Origin: Paracoccus nototheniae
GTDB lineage: Bacteria > Pseudomonadota > Alphaproteobacteria > Rhodobacterales > Rhodobacteraceae
DNA: 64,000 nt
Reading direction: 5' to 3'
Assembly (NCBI RefSeq): GCF_004335005.1
Contig: NZ_RQRT01000014.1
Coordinates: 1-64,000 of the forward strand
Below are positions 29,920 to 39,318 of this stretch, one piece after another. The notes beneath the pieces are model-generated. The model ran no database searches, had not been told where the DNA came from, and was given only the letters and a program-made list of their open reading frames with translations. The translations under genes were made by a program, and so were the position numbers. Position 1 is the stretch's first letter. Every line of letters begins with the position of its first letter.

Positions 29920-30449
29920 TCGCCCTCGAAGGCACAGAGCGCATGGACGGGCATGCCCATGCCCTCCAGCACCGCGCGCCCGCCCAGATCGGGCAGATCG
30001 ATGACAAAGGCACAGCCCAGCACCTCGGCCCCCAGCCTGCGACACAGCTTGATCGAGGCCGCCGCCGTGCCGCCCGTGGCCAGCAGATCGTCCACGATCA
30101 GCACCTTTTCACCCGGACGCAGGGCATCGTCATGGATCTCCATGATCGCCTCGCCATATTCCAGCGTATAGGCCTCGCTGATGACGGTGCCGGGCAGTTT
30201 GCCCTTTTTGCGGATCGGCACGAAGCCGGTGGACAGCTGATGCGCCACCGCACCGCCCAGGATGAACCCGCGCGCCTCCAGCCCGACGACCTTGTCGATG
30301 CGCATCCCGGCATAGGCATGCAGGATCTGATCGACCGCCATCCGGAAGCCGCGCGCATCGGCAAACAGCGTCGTCACGTCACGAAAAATGATCCCCTCAT
30401 GCGGGAAATCATGGATCGAGCGGACGTAATCCTTGACGCTGCGGTTCAT
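29916..30449 (-). CDS. apt: Adenine phosphoribosyltransferase
   Basis: Purine salvage enzyme making AMP from adenine and PRPP. The 177-residue protein contains the PRPP motif [16 protein letters not shown] near residues 120-135 and the N-terminal [17 protein letters not shown] typical of Apt. Its stop overlaps the end of the convergent FAD oxidoreductase by four bases, and its start overlaps the stop of the flavin reductase, with which it probably forms an operon. Confidence 0.95.
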   Translation of the reverse strand: MNRSVKDYVRSIHDFPHEGIIFRDVTTLFADARGFRMAVDQILHAYAGMRIDKVVGLEARGFILGGAVAHQLSTGFVPIRKKGKLPGTVISEAYTLEYGEAIMEIHDDALRPGEKVLIVDDLLATGGTAAASIKLCRRLGAEVLGCAFVIDLPDLGGRAVLEGMGMPVHALCAFEGD

Positions 30450-31048
30450 GCGGGGCGGTCCATCTCGAACAGCTCGGTGACGGCGGCGTAATCCTTGTAT
30501 CCCAAACGGGCGATCCAGCCGCCCGCCGCGCGCGGATCAAAGCGGCCCTCCACCACGCAATCGTCGCGCATATGGATGCCCGTGACCACGCCAAAGACGG
30601 CGAAATTCGCCTCGCCCGCCAAAGGCACGATCTGCGTCATCCGGCATTCCAGCGCGGCGGCGGCATGGGCCACGCGCGGACAATCGATGGTGGTGCAGGC
30701 GGCGGCCTCGATCCCCGCCGCCCCGAATTCGCTGGCCCCCGCAGGCAGCGGGGCCGAGGTCGCATTGACCGCATCGCGCAGATCGCCGGTGGCGATGTTG
30801 ACGCAGAACACCCCCGTTTCGGTGATCTGGGCGACGCTGTCCTTCGTCCCGTGCCGGTCGCCCTTGGCCCCGGTCGAGGCGAACATCACCTGCGGCGGCA
30901 CATAGGCGACCGCGTTGAAGAAGGAATAGGGCGCCAGATTGTCCCCCTGCGACCCGCGGGTCGAGATCCAGCCGATCGGGCGCGGCGCGACGATGGCATT
31001 GAAGGGATTGTGCGGCAGGCCGTGTCCGGCTTCGGGGCGATAGAACAT
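30446..31048 (-). CDS. Flavin reductase-like domain protein
   Basis: A 200-residue FMN-binding split-barrel protein. Motifs of the flavin reductase-like family are [30 protein letters not shown] and GVFCVNIAT. Such proteins reduce flavins or act in monooxygenase systems; no partner oxygenase is adjacent. It is the first gene of a two-gene minus-strand unit with apt (ATGA overlap). Confidence 0.88.
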   Translation of the reverse strand: MFYRPEAGHGLPHNPFNAIVAPRPIGWISTRGSQGDNLAPYSFFNAVAYVPPQVMFASTGAKGDRHGTKDSVAQITETGVFCVNIATGDLRDAVNATSAPLPAGASEFGAAGIEAAACTTIDCPRVAHAAAALECRMTQIVPLAGEANFAVFGVVTGIHMRDDCVVEGRFDPRAAGGWIARLGYKDYAAVTELFEMDRPA

Positions 31049-31162
31049 GGGGCGCGGCCTCCTTGGGGTTGCGGCGCCAACCTGCCACCGCTTTTCGCGC
31101 GACGCAATGTTCCGCCTGTCGCAAACCCGTGCTAAGTGGCCGCCGACACCCCAGGAGGCGCG

Positions 31163-31762
31163 ATGTACGAGATCTGCCCCGAGACCCCCGCCGACACGCC
31201 CGAGGTCGAGGCGCTTTACGATCTGTGCTTTGCGCCCGGGCGCACGGCCCTGTCATCCTATCGCCTGCGTGAGGGCGTGGCGCGGGTTGCCGATCTGTGT
31301 CTTGTGCTGCGCGATCCCTCGGGCACGCTGATGGCGGCGATCCGCTATTGGCCTGCGCGGGTGGCCGGGCGTCGTGTTCTGCTGCTGGGCCCCGTCGCCG
31401 TCCATCCCACCGCGCAGGGCGAGGGGTTGGGCGGTCTGGTGATGCGCGACAGCCTGACCCGGGCACGGACGATGGGCTTTGCCCGGGTGCTGCTGGTCGG
31501 CGATGCGCCCTATTATTCGCGCTTTGGCTTTCAGCGGCTGGATCATGTGCAGATGCCGCCGCCGACCAATCCCGATCGCGTGTTGGGGCTGGAACTTCGC
31601 CCCGGTGCCTGGGTTGACCTGTCGGGCCCCGTGCAGCGTGAACCGGGGCCATCGCCCGACGTCCAGCCTGCACCGGACAGCACGGCCTGCGTTCAGGTCG
31701 CCCATCCGAGAAAGCCCGCCCATGACCCAACCCCGACATCTGGTTCTGCCGCCGATCACTGA
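31163..31762 (+). CDS. GNAT acetyltransferase, YhbS-like
   Basis: N-acetyltransferase of 199 residues starting at an ATG with AGGAGG at 31153-31158. The acetyl-CoA loop is VHPTAQGEGLGGLVMRDSL (about 86-104), followed by VLLVGDAPYYSRFGF, which is typical of the YhbS branch. After about residue 155 comes a 45-residue Pro/Ser-rich tail that ends inside the next gene (41-base overlap). The tail may be a recent extension through a lost stop codon. Substrate unknown. Confidence 0.88.
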   Translation: MYEICPETPADTPEVEALYDLCFAPGRTALSSYRLREGVARVADLCLVLRDPSGTLMAAIRYWPARVAGRRVLLLGPVAVHPTAQGEGLGGLVMRDSLTRARTMGFARVLLVGDAPYYSRFGFQRLDHVQMPPPTNPDRVLGLELRPGAWVDLSGPVQREPGPSPDVQPAPDSTACVQVAHPRKPAHDPTPTSGSAADH

Positions 31763-32507
31763 CCCGGCGCTGCATGCGCAGATCGACCGCCTCGCCCGGC
31801 GCCATCTCGAGGCGTCCGGAACCGCCATGCAGCTGATGACGCGCATCGGTAACAGCGCCGAGGGGCTGATCGAACGGCTGCCGAATTTCGTCCGGGCGCG
31901 GATGGATACCGTGACCCGGGCGGCCCTGACCCGCGCCTTCGGGGCAGCCAGCCGGTCGCGCAAGGTGGTTCGGGACCGGGGCGATCTGTTCAACCGCCTC
32001 GCCTCGACGGTCAGCGGGGCGGCGGGCGGCATTGGCGGCTTTGCGGGCGCGCTGGTCGAACTGCCCTTCACCGTCACGCTTCTGTTGCGCGCGATGCTGG
32101 ATATCGCCGCCGAACACGGGCTGGATCCCGACAGCGACGAGGTCAGGATGGAATGCCTGCGCATCTTCGCCGCCGCCGGTCCGATGTCCGACGATGACAA
32201 TACCGATCTGGGCCTTCTGGCCGCGCGGCTGTCGGTCACCGGCCAGACGGTTCAGGGTCTGGTCAGCAAGGTCGCGCCGCGTCTGTCCGTCTCGCTCGGT
32301 CAAAAGATGGCCGCGCAGGCCGCCCCGGTCTTCGGTGCGGTGGTCGGCGCCTCGATCAATTACACGTTCGCGCGTTACTATCAGGAACTGGCCAGGGTCC
32401 ATTTCGGCATCATGCGTCTGTCCCATGAAACCGGCCTGCCGCAAGAGGCCCTGACCGAGGCGCTGCGCCTGTCGATCGATCGCCAGACGCCGCCCCGCCG
32501 ACCCTAG
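31722..32507 (+). CDS. EcsC family protein
   Basis: A 261-residue protein of the EcsC family, named after a Bacillus protein near an ABC transporter; its biochemical role is unknown. The segment GAAGGIGGFAGALVELPFTVTLLLRAMLDIAAEHG (two parts, about residues 92-128) is the family core and amphipathic or membrane-associated, and a second hydrophobic stretch lies near 215 (AAPVFGAVVGASINYTF). Start ATG 31722 lies inside the end of the GNAT gene. No transporter is adjacent here. Confidence 0.85.
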   Translation: MTQPRHLVLPPITDPALHAQIDRLARRHLEASGTAMQLMTRIGNSAEGLIERLPNFVRARMDTVTRAALTRAFGAASRSRKVVRDRGDLFNRLASTVSGAAGGIGGFAGALVELPFTVTLLLRAMLDIAAEHGLDPDSDEVRMECLRIFAAAGPMSDDDNTDLGLLAARLSVTGQTVQGLVSKVAPRLSVSLGQKMAAQAAPVFGAVVGASINYTFARYYQELARVHFGIMRLSHETGLPQEALTEALRLSIDRQTPPRRP

Positions 32508-32532
32508 ACGCGCCGACCCCGCCTCGCCTTCT

Positions 32533-32580
32533 CATCTTGGCGAAAATATCCTCGGGGGTCCGGGGGCAGACAGCCCCCGG
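32533..32580. repeat. Dispersed palindromic repeat, copy C
   Basis: A 48-bp element: CATCTTGGC, AAATATCCTCGGGGG, then the hairpin CCGGGGGC-AGACA-GCCCCCGG. It is almost identical to copy E at 63312, differing at two bases. It lies between the convergent EcsC-like gene and the helicase and could serve as a two-way terminator. Confidence 0.8.
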
Positions 32581-32593
32581 CTTGTGGCCAGAC

Positions 32594-34126
32594 TCACGCC
32601 TCCTCGATATCCAGCGCCAGCGGCGCCACTGGCGCGATCAGATCGTCGGTCGTCAACGGCCCTGCCGGCCGGGCCAGCCGGGCCTTGGTCACCCAATACA
32701 GCCGTTCCTGAGCGCGGGTGATGGCGACATAGGTCAGCCGCTTCCACAGGGGCACCCCGGCCTCGGACCGGTTCGACCATGCGGCGGCACTGATATCGGG
32801 GCCAAAGACCTGCACCTCGGGCCATTGGCTGCCCTGCGCCTTGTGGATGGTGACGGCCGCGCCATGCAGAAAGGCCGCGCCCATGCGGGCGGCAAAGGGG
32901 ATGAACGGCTCGTCCGCATCGGGCATCTCGATCTTGACGATGCTGGCCGCGGACAGGCGCGGGTCTTCGGCACCGATCACATGCAGGCGCGAAAAGCCCG
33001 GCTTGCGGCCCGGTCCCAGATAGACGACCTGCGCGCCCTTGATCAGGCCGCGCGCCTCCAGATCGATGCGCTTCTTGCGATGCTTGACCGGCAGCTCCAG
33101 CCCGTCGCAGACCAAGGGCTCGCCGGGCAGCAGCGCATCGCCCGGCGCGCCGAAGGCGCTGCGAAAGGCATGGATCAGCCGGATCCGCGTCGCATTGCGC
33201 CAGACCAGAACCGGGCTGCGCGCCATCAGGTCGCTTTCGACCCGCTCGGCCCAGACCACGCGGTCATCCCGGCGGGCCGCGTCGCGGACCATGCGTTCGA
33301 ATTCGTCAAAGCCCAACCGCTCGTCGGCCAGCGCATGGGCCAGATCCAGAATCGGGCTGTCATCGGCCTGCCGGTGGATGCGGCTCAGCATCAGCCGCTC
33401 GGTCGGCGCCAGCGTGTCAAAGACCATCTCGCCCGATTGTCCCACCGGGGCCAGCTGCGCGGGGTCGCCGAACAGCACCAGCACCGGAAAGATCTCGCGC
33501 AGATCCTCGAACTGCTTCTCGTCCAGCATCGAGGCCTCGTCGACCAGCCCGACATCCAGACCCTCTTCGCGCCGTTTCCAGCCCTTGATGAAATCGGACC
33601 CGCGCAAGCCCGCCGTGGCCAGCGCGCCGGGGATCGAGGTATGGATGTCGTAAAACGCCTTGGCCTTGTCCAGCGCCGTGTCGGGCAGGGCGTCGATCAC
33701 CGGCCGTTCCCCCACGCCGGTCAGCCATTCGGCGATCTTCTCATATTCCGGGTCATAGACGGGCGTGTACAAGATCCGGTGGATCGTCGTCGCCGGCACG
33801 CCCCGCATGCGCAGCACGAAGGCCGCCTTGTTGGTCGGCGCCAGAATCGCCACGCTGCGCCGGTCCTTGCGGCGGCGGCCCTCGTAATCGGGGCTGATCA
33901 GCTCGACCCCGGTCTGCAGCAGGGCCTTGGTGATCTGCGACAGCATCAGGGTCTTGCCGGACCCGGCCTTGCCGATCACGGCCATGACCCGACCTTTGCC
34001 CGATTGCGGGGGATGCAGCTCTTCTGCGATGATATCGATGCCGGCGGCGGCGAAGGTCTGGGCAAGCGCGTCCCAGGCATCGGCCTGATCGGGCGAAAGG
34101 GTCGGGGCGGGGGCGGGGCTGTTCAT
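32594..34126 (-). CDS. RecD-like superfamily 1 DNA helicase
   Basis: A 510-residue SF1B helicase. Walker A GKAGSGKT is at residues 52-59, motif II VDEASMLD near 217-223, GDPAQLAPVG (motif III), and a UvrD/RecD C-terminal domain with TIHKAQGSQWPEV and YVAITRAQERLYW. It lacks the extra N-terminal domains of RecD of RecBCD and is closer to stand-alone RecD2/Dda-type helicases. No recB or recC gene is nearby. Cellular role unproved. Confidence 0.88.
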   Translation of the reverse strand: MNSPAPAPTLSPDQADAWDALAQTFAAAGIDIIAEELHPPQSGKGRVMAVIGKAGSGKTLMLSQITKALLQTGVELISPDYEGRRRKDRRSVAILAPTNKAAFVLRMRGVPATTIHRILYTPVYDPEYEKIAEWLTGVGERPVIDALPDTALDKAKAFYDIHTSIPGALATAGLRGSDFIKGWKRREEGLDVGLVDEASMLDEKQFEDLREIFPVLVLFGDPAQLAPVGQSGEMVFDTLAPTERLMLSRIHRQADDSPILDLAHALADERLGFDEFERMVRDAARRDDRVVWAERVESDLMARSPVLVWRNATRIRLIHAFRSAFGAPGDALLPGEPLVCDGLELPVKHRKKRIDLEARGLIKGAQVVYLGPGRKPGFSRLHVIGAEDPRLSAASIVKIEMPDADEPFIPFAARMGAAFLHGAAVTIHKAQGSQWPEVQVFGPDISAAAWSNRSEAGVPLWKRLTYVAITRAQERLYWVTKARLARPAGPLTTDDLIAPVAPLALDIEEA

Positions 34127-34224
34127 GCCGGATCCTTAGCCTGCCCTGACCGAAAGGCAAAGCGCCCTGCAACTTTTCGACTGCCCCGCGCGTGGCTGCG
34201 ATATCGCCGGAGAGGAGAGATCCG

Positions 34225-34431
34225 ATGATCGAACTGTTCTTCGTCACCTGCCTGCTGGCCGAGCCCGCCCGCTGCAGCGATCACAGCCTGCTGTTCGAGG
34301 AACAGAACGGCTTGTTCACCTGCATGCTGCAAAGCCAGTCCGAACTGGCGAAATGGATGGCGACTCACCCGGCCGAACAGGTGCGCGAATGGAAATGCCG
34401 CTATGCCGGGGAAAACGACCGCGAGGCCTGA
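34225..34431 (+). CDS. Small four-cysteine protein, copy 1
   Basis: A 68-residue protein of unknown function. The start ATG at 34225 has AGGAGA seven bases before it. It begins MIELFFVTCLLAEPARC and has cysteines at 9, 17, 33 and 58, all in the same positions in the next gene. The hydrophobic N-terminal stretch is too short for a sure membrane helix or signal peptide. It resembles a small conserved family that I recall from Rhodobacterales without assigned role. Two disulfides or a metal site are both possible. Confidence 0.7.
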   Translation: MIELFFVTCLLAEPARCSDHSLLFEEQNGLFTCMLQSQSELAKWMATHPAEQVREWKCRYAGENDREA

Positions 34432-34568
34432 TCTGCCGCGCCGGTTTGCAACCGGGCCATGAACTGCCGAGGCTTTGGGCAAGCGCCCCCACCCCCGTCG
34501 CCGCCGATCGGGACGGTTTGGCCACGGCCCGATCCTGTGAGACCCTGACGATCGGGGAGGGCAAACCG

Positions 34569-34787
34569 ATGGTGGTGCCCATGATCGAATTGCTTTTCGT
34601 CGTCTGCCTGTCCAGCGAACCCGCCAGCTGCCGCGACCGCAGCATGCTGTTTACCCAGGATATCGGCCTGATGGGCTGCATGATGGGCGCCCAGACCCAG
34701 CTTGCCAAATGGGTCGAGACCCATCCCCAGGAACGCATCGCCAGCTGGCGCTGCAAGGCCGCAGGCCAGCCCGAGCGTGCGGCCTGA
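34569..34787 (+). CDS. Small four-cysteine protein, copy 2
   Basis: A 72-residue paralogue of the preceding gene; from its internal Met at 34581 it is also 68 residues and aligns end to end without gaps. Shared features are MIEL-FxVC, EPA-C, a central C-M, LAKW-THP and W-C near the end, with all four cysteines kept. GGGAGG at 34555-34560 fits the ATG at 34569. The two genes are 137 bases apart and differ in about half their residues, so the duplication is old. Confidence 0.7.
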   Translation: MVVPMIELLFVVCLSSEPASCRDRSMLFTQDIGLMGCMMGAQTQLAKWVETHPQERIASWRCKAAGQPERAA

Positions 34788-34823
34788 CAAGGCCACCCGC
34801 CGGGGCAGGGGGGGCAAAGCGCC

Positions 34824-36113
34824 TTAGCGGCGCCCGGCTTCCAGCGCGTCGTTGAAGGTGCGCAGGCCCGCGACCGGGGACTGGACCAGAACTGCCATAT
34901 TGCCCGGCTTGTGCTGGTTTCGAAACATCTTCATATGCGCCGCCGGAATGTCGGCCCAAGGGAAGACCTCGGACATGCAGGGGTCCAGACGCCGTTCCAG
35001 CATCAGCTGATTGGCGGCGCTGGCCTGTTTCAGATGCGCGAAATGCGATCCCTGCACGCGTTTCTGGTGCATCCAAAGATAGCGCACGTCAAAGGTGCAG
35101 TTGAACCCGGTCGTGCCCGCGCAGATGACGATCATGCCGCCCTTTTTGCAGACCAGCGTGGACACCGGGAACGTCGCCTCGCCGGGATGTTCAAAGACAA
35201 TATCGACATTGTTCCCCTTGCCCGAGATGTCCCAGATCGCCTTGCCGAACTTGCGCGCCTCGTTGAACCATTCCTTGTATTCGGGGGTGTTCACCGTGGG
35301 CAACTGGCCCCAGCAGCGGAACTCTTTGCGGTTGATGACGCCTTTCGCGCCCAGCCCCATGACGAAATCGCGCTTGTCCTCTTCGCTGATGACGCCGATG
35401 GCATTGCCGCCCGCCGCGTTGATCAGCTGGATCGCATAGGAGCCCAACCCGCCTGATGCGCCCCAGACCAGCACGTTCATGCCGGGCTTCAGCTCGTGCG
35501 GTTCATGGCCGAACAGCATGCGATAGGCGGTGGCCAACGTCAGGGTATAGCAGGCCGATTCCTCCCATGTCAGATGGCGCGGGCGGGTCATCAGCTGCTG
35601 CGCCTGCACGCGGGTGAACTGGGCAAAGCTGCCATCGGGCGTCTCGTAGCCCCAGATCCGCTGCGTGGGCGAGAACATCGGATCGCCGCCATTGCAATGT
35701 TCGTCATCGCCATCGTCCTGATTGCAATGGATCACGACCTCGTCGCCGACCTTCCAGCGCTTGACCTTGTCGCCCACCGCCCAAACGATCCCCGAAGCGT
35801 CCGATCCGGCGATGTGATAGGGCGCCCCATGCCCGTCAAAGGGGCTGATCGGCTGGCCGAGACCGGCCCAGATGCCGTTGTAATTGACCCCCGCCGCCAT
35901 CACCAGAACCAGCACTTCGTTGCTGTCGATGGATGGGGTCTCGACCACCTCAAGCTGCATGGCGCTGTCGGGTTCGCCATGACGCTCGCGCCGGATCGCC
36001 CAGGCATGCATCTGGGCGGGCACATGGCCAAGGGGCGGCATCTCGCCAATGGCATAAAGGTCTTTCACGGGCGCCTCGTAGGGGGCGATCGGGGTCGGGG
36101 CATCAAGAGCCAT
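34824..36113 (-). CDS. ccr: Crotonyl-CoA carboxylase/reductase
   Basis: Key enzyme of the ethylmalonyl-CoA pathway: it reductively carboxylates crotonyl-CoA to ethylmalonyl-CoA with NADPH and CO2. The 429-residue medium-chain dehydrogenase shows LEVVETPSIDSNEVLVLVMAAG in two parts, GVNYNGIWAGLGQP, the Ccr-specific long insertion with NQDDGDDEHCNGGDPMFSPTQ (split), and the Rossmann motif VWGASGGLGSYAIQL. ATG 36113 has AGGAG six bases upstream; the frame is open to 36194. It is divergent from ecm, the next enzyme set of the same pathway. Confidence 0.96.
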   Translation of the reverse strand: MALDAPTPIAPYEAPVKDLYAIGEMPPLGHVPAQMHAWAIRRERHGEPDSAMQLEVVETPSIDSNEVLVLVMAAGVNYNGIWAGLGQPISPFDGHGAPYHIAGSDASGIVWAVGDKVKRWKVGDEVVIHCNQDDGDDEHCNGGDPMFSPTQRIWGYETPDGSFAQFTRVQAQQLMTRPRHLTWEESACYTLTLATAYRMLFGHEPHELKPGMNVLVWGASGGLGSYAIQLINAAGGNAIGVISEEDKRDFVMGLGAKGVINRKEFRCWGQLPTVNTPEYKEWFNEARKFGKAIWDISGKGNNVDIVFEHPGEATFPVSTLVCKKGGMIVICAGTTGFNCTFDVRYLWMHQKRVQGSHFAHLKQASAANQLMLERRLDPCMSEVFPWADIPAAHMKMFRNQHKPGNMAVLVQSPVAGLRTFNDALEAGRR

Positions 36114-36322
36114 CTGCATCTCCTGTCTGGTGCCGCAGCGCAGAATCACCGCGTCGATTTGCCCTGTGCTACGACAGTTTGCGCAAGATTGCAATTCCAG
36201 GATGCTTATAGGCGCAATAAAATGTCGCCATGGCTCCTGTCCTGCCGCACTGCGGCGAATTGACGGCGCAGCTTTGTGTCTGTATCCAATTCCAAACAGA
36301 CATATTCTTGCGAGGGCTTCCG
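36114..36322. promoter_or_regulatory. Divergent ccr / ecm promoter region
   Basis: This 209-base gap between two divergent genes of one pathway must hold both promoters. It contains TTGCGCAA at 36179-36186 and ATTGCAAT at 36188-36195, two adjacent self-complementary octamers separated by one base. This is a good candidate for a shared operator. Regulators of this pathway in other alphaproteobacteria include TetR-type CcrR and ScfR-type proteins that bind TTTGC-rich repeats; a match to either is not shown. Confidence 0.45.
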
Positions 36323-38281
36323 ATGGCCGAAAAGGACAAACCCTGGCTGTTCCGCACCTATGCGGGCCATTCCACGGCGACGAAATCGAACGCCCTCTAT
36401 CGCACCAACCTGTCGCGGGGGCAGACGGGCCTGTCGGTGGCCTTCGATCTGCCCACCCAGACCGGCTATGACAGCGATCACATCCTGGCCCGGGGCGAGG
36501 TCGGCAAGGTTGGTGTGCCCATCTGCCATCTGGGCGACATGCGGGCGCTGTTCGACCAGATCCCGCTGGAACAGATGAACACCTCGATGACGATCAACGC
36601 GACGGCGCCCTGGCTGTTGTCGCTGTATATCGCCGTGGCCGAGGAACAGGGCGCCGATGTCAGCCGCTTGCAGGGCACCGTGCAGAACGATCTGATCAAG
36701 GAATACCTGTCGCGCGGCACCTATATCTGCCCGCCCAAGCCCAGCCTTGCGATGATCACCGATATCGCGGCCTATACCCGCCAGCATCTGCCGCGCTGGA
36801 ACCCGATGAACGTCTGCAGCTATCACCTGCAAGAGGCGGGGGCGACGCCGGAACAGGAACTGGCCTATGCTCTGGCCACCGCCGTGGCCGTGCTGGACGA
36901 TCTGCGGGGCAAGGTGCCGCCCGACAGCTTTCCGGAAATGGTCGGGCGGATCAGCTTTTTTGTCAATGCCGGCATCCGCTTTGTGACCGAGCTGTGCAAG
37001 ATGCGCGCCTTTACCGAGCTGTGGGACGAGATCACCCGCGACCGCTATGGCATTGAGGATGAGAAATATCGCCGCTTCCGCTATGGCGTGCAGGTCAACA
37101 GCCTTGGCCTGACCGAACAGCAGCCCGAGAATAACGTCTATCGCATCCTGCTGGAAATGCTGGCGGTGACGCTGTCGAAAAACGCTCGCGCCCGCGCCGT
37201 GCAGCTGCCTGCCTGGAACGAGGCTTTGGGCCTGCCGCGCCCCTGGGATCAGCAATGGTCGCTGCGGATGCAGCAGATCCTGGCCTATGAGACGGACCTT
37301 TTGGAATATGGCGATCTGTTCGACGGCAACCCGGTCATCGCGGCAAAGGTCGAGGATCTGAAGCAGGGCGCCCGGGACGAACTGGCGCTGCTGGATCAGA
37401 TGGGCGGCGCGATCGCGGCCATCGATCACATGAAGGCCCGGCTGGTCGAATCGAATGCCACGCGCCTTGGCCGGATCGAGCGGAACGAGACGATCGTCGT
37501 GGGCGTGAACCGCTGGCAGCAGGGCGAACCCTCGCCCCTGACGGCGGGCGATGGCGGGATCATGACCGTCGATCCGGCGGTCGAGGCCGATCAGATCGGG
37601 CGGCTGTCCGCGTGGCGGCAAGCCCGCGACGAGGCGGGCGCCCGCGACGCCCTTGCCGCACTGCGCCGTGCTGCTGAAAACGGCGATAATATCATGCCGC
37701 CCTCGATCGTGGCGGCGCGGGCCGGGGTGACGACCGGCGAATGGGCGGGGGTCATGCGGGCCGTGCATGGCGAATATCGCGGCCCCACGGGCGTGTCGGC
37801 CAGCCCGTCCAACCGGACCGAGGGGCTGGAGCCGATCCGCGAGGCGGTCGATGCCGTCAGCGCGCGATTGGGGCGGCGGCTGAAGTTTCTGGTTGGCAAG
37901 CCCGGTCTGGACGGCCATTCCAACGGCGCCGAACAGATCGCGGTGCGCGCCCGCGATTGCGGCATGGACATCACCTATGAGGGCATCCGCCTGACGCCCG
38001 AGGATATCGTCGCCCGCGCGCAGGCCGAGGATGCCCATGTCGTCGGTCTGTCGATCCTGTCGGGCAGCCACATGCCGCTGATCGAGGATCTGATGGCGCG
38101 CATGGCGGCGGCGGGTCTGGCCCATGTTCCGGTCGTCGTCGGCGGCATCATTCCCGATGACGATGCCCTGCGGCTGCAGGCCCTTGGCGTTGCGCGGGTC
38201 TATACGCCCAAGGACTTTCAGCTGAACACGATCATGATGGATATCGTCGCTTTGGTCGAACCGGGGGCAGAGGCCGCCTGA
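36323..38281 (+). CDS. ecm: Ethylmalonyl-CoA mutase
   Basis: Coenzyme B12-dependent mutase converting (2R)-ethylmalonyl-CoA to methylsuccinyl-CoA. The 652-residue single chain carries the substrate-binding barrel (FDLPTQTGYDSDH, MNTSMTINATAPWLL) and a C-terminal B12 domain with the DxHxxG motif DGHSNGAEQIA near residue 533. It is distinguished from methylmalonyl-CoA mutase by its single-chain size and by its neighbour ccr. ATG 36323 follows GAGGG at 36312-36316. Methylmalonyl-CoA mutase remains the alternative. Confidence 0.92.
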   Translation: MAEKDKPWLFRTYAGHSTATKSNALYRTNLSRGQTGLSVAFDLPTQTGYDSDHILARGEVGKVGVPICHLGDMRALFDQIPLEQMNTSMTINATAPWLLSLYIAVAEEQGADVSRLQGTVQNDLIKEYLSRGTYICPPKPSLAMITDIAAYTRQHLPRWNPMNVCSYHLQEAGATPEQELAYALATAVAVLDDLRGKVPPDSFPEMVGRISFFVNAGIRFVTELCKMRAFTELWDEITRDRYGIEDEKYRRFRYGVQVNSLGLTEQQPENNVYRILLEMLAVTLSKNARARAVQLPAWNEALGLPRPWDQQWSLRMQQILAYETDLLEYGDLFDGNPVIAAKVEDLKQGARDELALLDQMGGAIAAIDHMKARLVESNATRLGRIERNETIVVGVNRWQQGEPSPLTAGDGGIMTVDPAVEADQIGRLSAWRQARDEAGARDALAALRRAAENGDNIMPPSIVAARAGVTTGEWAGVMRAVHGEYRGPTGVSASPSNRTEGLEPIREAVDAVSARLGRRLKFLVGKPGLDGHSNGAEQIAVRARDCGMDITYEGIRLTPEDIVARAQAEDAHVVGLSILSGSHMPLIEDLMARMAAAGLAHVPVVVGGIIPDDDALRLQALGVARVYTPKDFQLNTIMMDIVALVEPGAEAA

Positions 38282-38381
38282 TCACCGGCGGATGGCCGCT
38301 TTATTTCGCAGCTCGGGGCTTGCCGAATGAACCCGGCTGCGCGCATGCCGTTGAAGCGCTGAGACAATCAAGGCAGCCTTC

Positions 38382-39305
38382 ATGACCGACCAGACCCGGC
38401 GCAACAGCGCCATCGACCCTTTGCGCCTGATCCTGGCGCTGAGCGTCATCGCCCTGCATGCAGGTTTGCCCGAGGCCGCGCCCGCGCTGGTGAAACAGGC
38501 GCTGTTCAATGGCCTCTACCGGCTGGCCGTGCCGGTCTTCGCGCTGATCTCGGGGTATTTTTTCCTGCAGGCCATGCAGGGGGGCAGGGCGGTGGCCTAT
38601 CTGCGGCGGATCGCGGCGTTGTATCTGTTGTGGATGGCGATCTATCTGCCGATCTATGGGCCGGATTTCACCGGACCGGGGCATGTGCTGCAGACACTGG
38701 TCTTTGGCTATTTCCACCTGTGGTTCCTGCCGGGGCTGCTGGTCTCGGCGCTGCTGGTATGGGTGCTGAGGCAGCCGGGGCGGATCGCTGTCGCGGCGGG
38801 GCTGATGGCGGTCACCGGGCTGGTGCTGCAATATCTGGTGTTGTCGGGTCAGATGCAGCTGCAGCTGGATCATTACCGCAACGGGCTGTTCACCCTGTTT
38901 CCGTTCTTTGCCACCGGATTTCTGCTGGCCCATGGCTGGGGGGCGGGTCTGACCCGTCTGGCGCTGCCGCTGGCCGGGTTGGCGTTGCTGGCGGTCATGG
39001 TCGAAAGCCAGATCTGGTATCTGATCGCCGGCGGCGGGTTCGGGGTCGACATGATGCTGTCGTTGCTGCTGGCAGCGCCGCTGTTGTTTCTGGCGGCGCG
39101 GCAGGTGCAGGTCGGATGGGACGGCAAGCGGCTGGCCAGCGTGGCGGCGTTCGTCTATTTCGTGCACATCCTGATGATGATCACCGCCAGCCGTTTCGGG
39201 CTGGAGGGGGATACCAAGGCGCTGGTCGTGATGGGCCTGTCGCTTGGGGTCGCGGTCTGGCTGAGCATCGGCGAACGCCGCCGGGTGCTGGCCTTTTTCA
39301 CCTGA
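38382..39305 (+). CDS. Acyltransferase 3 family membrane protein
   Basis: A 307-residue polytopic protein with about ten membrane helices. The N-terminal IDPLRLILALSVIALHAGL has the family arrangement with the conserved His of the first helix, and a YRLAVPVFALISGYF segment follows. Such enzymes O-acylate surface sugars using cytoplasmic acyl donors. No polysaccharide gene is nearby, so the substrate is open. It stands alone between ecm and the convergent ribosomal operon. Confidence 0.85.
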   Translation: MTDQTRRNSAIDPLRLILALSVIALHAGLPEAAPALVKQALFNGLYRLAVPVFALISGYFFLQAMQGGRAVAYLRRIAALYLLWMAIYLPIYGPDFTGPGHVLQTLVFGYFHLWFLPGLLVSALLVWVLRQPGRIAVAAGLMAVTGLVLQYLVLSGQMQLQLDHYRNGLFTLFPFFATGFLLAHGWGAGLTRLALPLAGLALLAVMVESQIWYLIAGGGFGVDMMLSLLLAAPLLFLAARQVQVGWDGKRLASVAAFVYFVHILMMITASRFGLEGDTKALVVMGLSLGVAVWLSIGERRRVLAFFT

Positions 39306-39318
39306 TCCCCGAATGCAG

